Shown piece by piece: positions 42,624 to 47,855 of a stretch of 47,855 nucleotides of DNA (positions are counted from its first letter, which is position 1; every line of letters begins with the position of its first letter). Both the position numbers and the translations under genes were made by a program. The notes beneath the pieces are model-generated. The model worked only from the letters and a program-made list of their open reading frames with translations, had not been told where the DNA came from and did no database searches. Origin of the DNA: Pseudomonadota bacterium (GTDB lineage Bacteria; Pseudomonadota; Gammaproteobacteria; Burkholderiales; Burkholderiaceae_C); contig JAJZUZ010000007.1 in the NCBI GenBank assembly GCA_021845965.1, positions 1-47,855 on the forward strand. Reading direction: 5' to 3'.

Positions 42624-43733
42624 ATGTCTACCCTCCCTCCGCAGGCGATCGAGGCCGCCCTCGCCCTGGCCGCCCAAGGCCTGCGCCTGACCAACCCCAA
42701 CCCCCGGGTCGGCTGTGTGATCACCAGCCCGGACGGCCAGGTGCTCGGCCAGGGCCACACACAGCGCGCCGGCGGGCCGCACGCCGAAATCGTGGCGCTG
42801 GCCGATGCCGCCGCGCGCGGTCATTCGGTCCGGGGTGCCACCGCCTATGTCACGCTGGAGCCCTGCGCCCACCGCGGCCGCACCGGCCCCTGCTGCGACG
42901 CCCTCGTGGCGGCCGGCATCGGCAAGGTGGTGGCCTCGCTGCAGGACCCCAACCCCAAGGTCGCCGGCCAGGGCTTTGCCCGCCTGCGCGCAGCGGGCAT
43001 CGAGGTGGAAGTCGGTCCCGGCGCCGCCGAATCGCGCGAGCTCAATATCGGCTTTTTCAGCCGCATGGTGCGCGGCACGCCCTGGGTGCGCATGAAGATC
43101 GCCGCCTCGCTGGACGGGCAGACCGCGCTGGAAAACGGGACCAGCCAGTGGATCACCGACAAGCCGGCGCGGGCTGACGGCCATGCCTGGCGCGCCCGCG
43201 CCTGCGCCGTGCTGACCGGCATCGGCACCGTGCTGGAAGACAACCCGCGCCTGGACGTGCGCCTGGCCGACACGCCGCGCCAGCCCCATCTGGTGGTGGT
43301 GGACAGCCGGTTGGAGACGCCGCTGGACGCCCAGCTTTTTACCCCCACCCGCACTCTGCTGATCTACGCCGCCGTGGCCGACGAGGCCAGGAAGGCCGCG
43401 CTGGAAGCCCGCGGCGCCACCGTGGTCCACTGCCCCGGCCCCGGCGGCAAGGTCGACCTGGCGGCCATGCTGCGCGACCTGGCCGTGCGCGAGGTGAATG
43501 AAGTCCACGTGGAAGCCGGCCACAAGCTCAACGGCTCGCTGGTGCGCGAGGGCCTGGTGGATGAATTCCTGGTCTACCTGGCCCCCAAACTGCTCGGTTC
43601 GGGCCGCGGCATGGTCAATATCGGCCCGTTTGCCGAACTGGACCAGGCCGTCCCGCTGGCCTACCGGGAGACGGTCCAGGTTGGTCCCGACCTGCGCATC
43701 CTGGCCCGAATTCCCGGGCGCGACGAATTCTGA
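42624..43733 (+). CDS. ribD: Bifunctional riboflavin deaminase/reductase RibD
   Basis: The 369-residue protein carries the pyrimidine deaminase domain (zinc motif PHAEIVALADA and PCAHRGRTGPCCDAL) followed by the reductase domain (MKIAASLDGQTALENGTSQWITD and GSLVREGLVDEFLVYLAPKLLG). It performs steps 2 and 3 of riboflavin synthesis. ATG 42624 (MSTLPPQAIEAAL) is the family start; the frame is open to 42477 through a GC-rich region without family similarity. It heads ribD-ribE-ribBA/BX-ribH-nusB. Confidence 0.95.
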   Translation: MSTLPPQAIEAALALAAQGLRLTNPNPRVGCVITSPDGQVLGQGHTQRAGGPHAEIVALADAAARGHSVRGATAYVTLEPCAHRGRTGPCCDALVAAGIGKVVASLQDPNPKVAGQGFARLRAAGIEVEVGPGAAESRELNIGFFSRMVRGTPWVRMKIAASLDGQTALENGTSQWITDKPARADGHAWRARACAVLTGIGTVLEDNPRLDVRLADTPRQPHLVVVDSRLETPLDAQLFTPTRTLLIYAAVADEARKAALEARGATVVHCPGPGGKVDLAAMLRDLAVREVNEVHVEAGHKLNGSLVREGLVDEFLVYLAPKLLGSGRGMVNIGPFAELDQAVPLAYRETVQVGPDLRILARIPGRDEF

Positions 43734-43745
43734 CCGAATCCCTGC

Positions 43746-43751
43746 GAAAAT
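43746..43751 (+). promoter_or_regulatory. -10-like box GAAAAT before ribE
   Basis: GAAAAT in the 24-bp ribD-ribE gap ends 6 nt before the ribE ATG. It repeats the spacing seen at ribD, hpnC, hpnD and hemH. Confidence 0.3.
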
Positions 43752-43757
43752 AGCAGG

Positions 43758-44399
43758 ATGTTCACCGGCATCATTACCGGCGTGGGGCGCATCGTCGCCA
43801 GCCACGACCTCGGAAGTTCTTTGCAGCACGGCAAGCGCCTCGCCATTGCCTGCCCGGTCGGCTACCTGGACGATGCGGGCCTGGGCGACAGCATCGCCCT
43901 CAACGGCGCCTGCATGACGGTCACCAGCCTGGACCTGCCCCGCCAGCAGTTCACGATCGACATCTCGGCCGAATCCCTGGCGCGCACCACGGGCCTGGCG
44001 CTGGACGCCCAGGTCAACCTGGAAAAGGCCCTGCGCGCGGGCGACCGCCTGGGCGGCCACATCGTCTCGGGCCATGTCGACGGCGTCGGCACCGTCAGCC
44101 ACTTCGCCCAGGTGGGCGAAAGTTGGGAGCTCCGCATCCAGGCCCCGGCCGAACTGGCCCGCTACCTCGCCTACAAGGGCTCCATCACCGTCAACGGTGT
44201 CAGCCTGACGGTCAACCGCGTGGCCGACAACGCCGGCGGCTGCGAAGTCAGCATCAACCTGATCCCGCACACCGTGCAGCACACCACGCTGGGACTGCTT
44301 CAGGCCGGCGCGGGCGTGAACCTCGAAATCGATACCGTGGCGCGCTACGTCGAGCGCATGCTCGCCGCCGGCGCCGCGCCACAGAAAGCCAACCCATGA
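43758..44399 (+). CDS. ribE: Riboflavin synthase alpha chain
   Basis: The 213-residue protein has two similar lumazine-binding domains, [12 protein letters not shown] with [14 protein letters not shown], and [14 protein letters not shown] with [11 protein letters not shown]. It dismutates two dimethyl-ribityllumazine molecules to riboflavin. Length is usual. The name ribC is used in some lineages. Its TGA overlaps the start of the next gene by 4 bp. Confidence 0.95.
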   Translation: MFTGIITGVGRIVASHDLGSSLQHGKRLAIACPVGYLDDAGLGDSIALNGACMTVTSLDLPRQQFTIDISAESLARTTGLALDAQVNLEKALRAGDRLGGHIVSGHVDGVGTVSHFAQVGESWELRIQAPAELARYLAYKGSITVNGVSLTVNRVADNAGGCEVSINLIPHTVQHTTLGLLQAGAGVNLEIDTVARYVERMLAAGAAPQKANP

Positions 44400-45511
44400 G
44401 CAGCAAAGCCCCCGTGGCCATCTCGCCGGTCGAAGACATCGTCGCCGAAATGCGGGCCGGCCGCATGGTCATCCTCGTCGACGAGGAAGACCGCGAGAAC
44501 GAGGGCGACCTCGTGCTGGCGGCCGACCACGTGACACCGGAGGCCATCAACTTCATGGCGCGCTTCGGCCGCGGCCTGATCTGCCTGACGCTGACGCGCG
44601 AGCGCTGCGAGTACCTGCGCCTGCCGCCCATGGCGGCGCGCAACGGCACGGTCTACAGCACCGCCTTCACCGTCTCGATCGAGGCGGCCAGTGGCGTGAC
44701 CACCGGCATCTCCGCGGCGGACCGTGCGCGCACGGTGCAGGCCGCCGTGGCACCGAACGCGAAGCCCGAGGACCTGGTGCAGCCCGGCCACATCTTCCCC
44801 TTGCAGGCCGTGGATGGCGGCGTGCTCATGCGCGCCGGCCACACGGAAGCAGGTTGTGACCTGGCCGCCATGGCCGGCTGCTCGCCCGCGGCCGTGATCT
44901 GCGAGATCATGAAGGACGACGGCACCATGGCCCGGCTGCCGGACCTGCAGCTGTTCGCCGCCGAACACGGGCTGAAGATCGGCACCATCGCCGATCTCAT
45001 CAAGTACCGCAGCCACAACGAATCGCTGATCGAGCAGGTCGGCAGCCGCACGCTGAAGACGGCCTACGGCGAGTTCACGGCGCACGCCTACCGCGACAAG
45101 CCCAGCCAGGGCGTGCATCTGGCCCTGGTGCGAGGCAGCTGGTCCGAGGCCGATCCCGTGCTCGCGCGCGTGCACGAACCCCTGTCCGTGCTCGACGCGC
45201 TGGAGGTGGGCCGCACCATGCACTCCTGGAGCCTGGACGAGTGCCTGCAACGCATCGCCACCGAAGGCCGCGGTGTGGTGGTGCTGCTCAATTGCGGCGA
45301 AACCGGCGGGCAGTTGCTGACCCAGTTCGACGGCACCGCGCGCGCCAGCCACGCGCCCGAGCGCGGCCGCATGGACCTGCGCACCTACGGCGTGGGCGCG
45401 CAGATCCTGCGCGACTGCGGCGTGCACAAGATGAACCTCATGGGCAACCCGCGCCGGCTGCCCAGCATGGCCGGCTACGGCCTCGAAGTCGTCGGCTACC
45501 TCCAGAAATAA
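44396..45511 (+). CDS. ribB: DHBP synthase with degenerate GTP-cyclohydrolase-II-like half (RibBX-like)
   Basis: The 371-residue protein has a complete 3,4-dihydroxy-2-butanone-4-phosphate synthase domain (residues about 1-210; [11 protein letters not shown] at 29-39, [10 protein letters not shown]), which makes the four-carbon precursor from ribulose 5-phosphate. The second half aligns in outline with GTP cyclohydrolase II but lacks its key parts. Where the zinc motif SECLTGD..RCDCG is expected it reads [20 protein letters not shown] (from residue 260), and the RQEGRxIGL region is absent. It therefore probably does not have cyclohydrolase activity, so a separate ribA is expected elsewhere. 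ATG 44396 overlaps the ribE stop. Confidence 0.92.
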   Translation: MSSKAPVAISPVEDIVAEMRAGRMVILVDEEDRENEGDLVLAADHVTPEAINFMARFGRGLICLTLTRERCEYLRLPPMAARNGTVYSTAFTVSIEAASGVTTGISAADRARTVQAAVAPNAKPEDLVQPGHIFPLQAVDGGVLMRAGHTEAGCDLAAMAGCSPAAVICEIMKDDGTMARLPDLQLFAAEHGLKIGTIADLIKYRSHNESLIEQVGSRTLKTAYGEFTAHAYRDKPSQGVHLALVRGSWSEADPVLARVHEPLSVLDALEVGRTMHSWSLDECLQRIATEGRGVVVLLNCGETGGQLLTQFDGTARASHAPERGRMDLRTYGVGAQILRDCGVHKMNLMGNPRRLPSMAGYGLEVVGYLQK

Positions 45512-45522
45512 AGGAATACAAC

Positions 45523-45999
45523 ATGTTTGGCGCCGACAAAGGCAATCTCGAACCCACCGACGCGCGCCTGGACGGCCGCAAGCTGGCTATCGCCATCGTG
45601 CAGGCCCGTTTCAACGAAGGCGTGACCAACGCCCTGGCGCAGGCCTGCCGCGCCGAGCTGGCCGCGCTGGGCGTGCTGCCGAAGAACATCGACCACGTCA
45701 TGGTGCCCGGCGCGCTGGAAGTACCGCTGGCCCTGCAGATGCTGGCCGAGAAGAACAACTATGACGCGCTGATCGCCCTGGGCTGCATCATCCGCGGCGA
45801 GACCTACCACTTCGAGCTGGTGGCCAACGAGTCCGGCGCCGGCGTCACCCGCGTCTCGCTGGACTACCAGATTCCGATTGCCAACGCCATCCTGACCGTG
45901 GAGAACATGGCGCAGGCCGAAGCGCGCCAGACCGACAAGGGCCGCGACGCGGCACGCGTGGCGGTGGAAATGGCCAACCTCATGGAAGCCGTCGGATGA
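45523..45999 (+). CDS. ribH: 6,7-dimethyl-8-ribityllumazine synthase
   Basis: The 158-residue protein condenses the dihydroxybutanone phosphate with the pyrimidine intermediate. Seen are the N-terminal [11 protein letters not shown], the substrate loop [25 protein letters not shown] with the active-site His, and [27 protein letters not shown] precedes the ATG. It overlaps nusB by 4 bp (ATGA), so translation is coupled. Confidence 0.95.
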   Translation: MFGADKGNLEPTDARLDGRKLAIAIVQARFNEGVTNALAQACRAELAALGVLPKNIDHVMVPGALEVPLALQMLAEKNNYDALIALGCIIRGETYHFELVANESGAGVTRVSLDYQIPIANAILTVENMAQAEARQTDKGRDAARVAVEMANLMEAVG

Positions 46000-46484
46000 A
46001 CACGCCCCGCCCCGCCACCGCCCCGCGCAAGCCGGCCGCCAAGTCCGGTCGCAGCCGAGCCCGCGAGTTTGCCCTGCAGGCGCTGTACCAGCACCTGGTC
46101 GGCGGCAACGAGACCGCCGCCATCGACACCTTCACGCGAGACCTGGCCGGTTTCTCCAAGGCCGACGCCGCGCACTACGACGCCCTGCTGCACGGCTGTG
46201 TCGCCGAGGCAGCGGAACTCGACAGCCTCATCACCCCGCTGCTGGACCGCAAGCTGGCCGAGCTCTCGCCCATCGAGCACGCCATCATGTGGATCGGCGC
46301 CTACGAGTTCAAGCATTGCCTGGATGTACCCTGGCGCGTAGTGCTCAATGAATGCATCGAGCTGGCCAAGTCCTTCGGCGGCACCGACGGCCACAAGTAC
46401 GTCAATGGCGTGCTCAACGGCCTGGCCCCCGCCCTGCGTGCGGCCGAGGTGGCTGCCGACCGCGCCAGGAACGCGAAGGCCTGA
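45996..46484 (+). CDS. nusB: Transcription antitermination factor NusB
   Basis: The 162-residue all-helical protein has the NusB signature region [16 protein letters not shown] and the C-terminal [27 protein letters not shown]. With NusE it binds boxA RNA to aid rRNA antitermination. The ribH-nusB order is widely conserved. It ends 9 bp before the aminotransferase gene. Confidence 0.94.
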   Translation: MNTPRPATAPRKPAAKSGRSRAREFALQALYQHLVGGNETAAIDTFTRDLAGFSKADAAHYDALLHGCVAEAAELDSLITPLLDRKLAELSPIEHAIMWIGAYEFKHCLDVPWRVVLNECIELAKSFGGTDGHKYVNGVLNGLAPALRAAEVAADRARNAKA

Positions 46485-46493
46485 TCGGCGGGC

Positions 46494-47678
46494 ATGAGAA
46501 TCGCAGCCCGCGCGCAGCGCATCGAACCCTTCTACGTGATGGAAGTGGCCAAGGCGGCCGCGGCCATCGCCCGTGAGGCAGCGCACAGCGCCGCGCCGAT
46601 GATCTTCCTCAACATCGGTGAACCCGACTTCACCGCCCCGCCGCTGGTGCGCGAGGCAGCCGAGCGCGCCGTGCGCGAAGGCCGCAGCCAGTACACCGAT
46701 GCCACCGGCCTGCCCGCGCTGCGCGAGCGCATCAGCGCCTGGTACGCCCAGCGCTACGGGCTTGACGTCCCGGCGCGGCGCATCGTCGTGACGGCCGGCG
46801 CCTCCGCCGCGCTGCAGCTGGCCTGCCTGGCGCTGATCGAGGCCGGCGACGAAATCCTGATGCCGGACCCGAGCTACCCCTGCAACCGGCACTTCGTCAG
46901 CGCGGCCGAGGGCACGGCGCGCCTGCTCCCGACCGGTCCGGCCGAACGCTTCCAGCTCAGCGCGGAACAAGTGCATGCCGCCTGGGGCCCGCAAACGCGC
47001 GGCGTGCTGCTGGCTTCCCCCTCCAATCCCACCGGCACCTCCATCGATCCGGCCGAACTGCGCCGCATCCATGAGGTGGTGCGCACGCACGACGGCGTCA
47101 CCCTGGTCGACGAGATCTACCTGGGCCTGAGCTACGACGACCGCTATGGCCAGTCGGCGCTGGCCATCGACGACCGCATCATCAGCGTCAACAGCTTCTC
47201 GAAATACTTCAGCATGACGGGCTGGCGCCTGGGCTGGCTGGTCGTGCCGGAGGAACTGGCGCCGGTGGTCGAGCGGCTGGCGCAAAACCTCTACATTTGC
47301 CCCAGCACGATTGCCCAGCACGCCGCCCTGGCCTGCTTCGAGCCCGAGAGCCTGGCCGAGTACGAGCGCCGCCGCGCCGAGTTCAAGGCGCGGCGCGACT
47401 GGTTCATCCCGGCCCTCAACGAACTGGGGCTGAACGTGCCTGTGCTGCCCGACGGCGCCTTCTACGCCTGGGCCAACTGCACACAAGCCTGCCGGAAGCT
47501 GGGCGTCCAGGACAGCTGGGACCTGAGCTTTGCCCTGATGCAGCAGGCCCATGTCGCCGTGACGCCGGGGCGCGATTTCGGCAGCGCCGACACCCACCAG
47601 TACATCCGCTTCTCCACCGCCAGCGGCCTGCCCCAGCTGCAGGCCGCGGCGGAACGGCTGCGCCAGCTGCTGAAATAG
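46494..47678 (+). CDS. Class I PLP-dependent aminotransferase
   Basis: The 394-residue fold-type I enzyme has NIGEPDF, YTDATGLPALRERIS, SNPTGTSI and the PLP Lys237 in SFSKYFSMTGWRLGW; an Arg near the C-terminus (QYIRFSTAS) would bind the substrate carboxylate. It probably transfers amino groups between amino and oxo acids such as aspartate, alanine or aromatic ones; the exact substrate is not decidable. It lies between nusB and ybgC and may be read through from the rib operon. Confidence 0.88.
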   Translation: MRIAARAQRIEPFYVMEVAKAAAAIAREAAHSAAPMIFLNIGEPDFTAPPLVREAAERAVREGRSQYTDATGLPALRERISAWYAQRYGLDVPARRIVVTAGASAALQLACLALIEAGDEILMPDPSYPCNRHFVSAAEGTARLLPTGPAERFQLSAEQVHAAWGPQTRGVLLASPSNPTGTSIDPAELRRIHEVVRTHDGVTLVDEIYLGLSYDDRYGQSALAIDDRIISVNSFSKYFSMTGWRLGWLVVPEELAPVVERLAQNLYICPSTIAQHAALACFEPESLAEYERRRAEFKARRDWFIPALNELGLNVPVLPDGAFYAWANCTQACRKLGVQDSWDLSFALMQQAHVAVTPGRDFGSADTHQYIRFSTASGLPQLQAAAERLRQLLK

Positions 47679-47684
47679 GACCCG

Positions 47685-47855
47685 ATGACCTTCGAACTCC
47701 CCATCCGCGTCTACTGGGAAGACACCGATGCCGGGGGCATCGTCTTCTACGCCAACTACCTCAAGTTCTTCGAGCGGGCGCGCACCGAGTGGCTGCGTGC
47801 GCGCGGCATCGGCCAGCAGGTGCTGAAGGAGCAGACCGGCGGCATGTTCGTGGTC
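47685..47855 (+). CDS. ybgC: Tol-Pal-associated acyl-CoA thioesterase YbgC (5' part)
   Basis: The 57 residues visible before the window ends include [30 protein letters not shown], the hot-dog thioesterase motif with the catalytic Asp of YbgC/4HBT proteins. YbgC is usually encoded just before tolQRAB-pal, and it hydrolyses acyl-CoA. The start ATG follows the aminotransferase stop by 6 bp. The tol genes, if present, would lie beyond the window. Confidence 0.85.
   Translation, partial: MTFELPIRVYWEDTDAGGIVFYANYLKFFERARTEWLRARGIGQQVLKEQTGGMFVV

Noticed and set aside
1-47855. CRISPR arrays or rRNA genes
   Set aside because: No regularly spaced repeats and no rRNA-like sequence were seen on reading both strands.

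Overview
The window is high-GC chromosomal DNA from a betaproteobacterium, most likely Burkholderiales/Comamonadaceae. This is inferred from the hpnCDE, cysS-alkA-accA-tilS-lysC-tRNA-Ser and ribD-ribE-ribBA/BX-ribH-nusB gene orders, the pilE/minor-pilin/pilY1 cluster and a GC-rich extragenic hairpin repeat. Nearly all of it is core genome with tight spacing and many stop/start overlaps.

Layout. 1-86 is the 3' end of an IS3-type transposase. tRNA-Leu(UAG) and a two-gene RND efflux operon follow on the minus strand (to 4953); a TetR-type palindrome lies on the operon's promoter. 5057-8140 holds the squalene genes hpnC, hpnD and hpnE, then a membrane-anchored penicillin/AHL-acylase-type Ntn hydrolase, a HAD phosphatase divergent from hemH, a glutathione transferase and the S4 protein HslR.

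13793-15115 is a small AT-rich island at the 3' end of tRNA-Ser(GCU). It is bounded by a 23-bp direct repeat of the tRNA end and carries a 20-bp arm-site-like repeat at each side. It encodes a single protein, a trypsin-fold serine protease, and no integrase. This is the most unusual object in the window.

15228-20630 (minus) is lysC, tilS, accA, an alkA-type glycosylase and cysS. 20766-26564 (plus) is an envelope cluster: two tandem TPR proteins, an L,D-transpeptidase, two cyclophilins, lpxH and an MtfA-type peptidase. A DUF349 protein converges on it. A 782-bp gene-free gap (29107-29888) holds a near-perfect LexA box, several hairpins and a strong sigma-70 promoter, followed by a lytic transglycosylase, glyA and nrdR.

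32724-42352 (minus) is a type IV pilus assembly cluster transcribed pilE, fimT, pilV, pilW, pilX, pilY1, a TonB-like protein and a second GspH-type pseudopilin. PilY1 has an unusual Trp/Cys/Thr-rich repeat block. 42624-46484 (plus) is the riboflavin operon ribD, ribE, a RibBX-like ribB fusion with a degenerate GTP-cyclohydrolase half, ribH and nusB. A class I aminotransferase and the start of ybgC end the window.

Several plus-strand genes have a TANAAT/GANAAT hexamer only 5-7 nt before the start codon, which suggests leaderless or near-leaderless mRNAs. No CRISPR array, rRNA or complete insertion sequence was seen.
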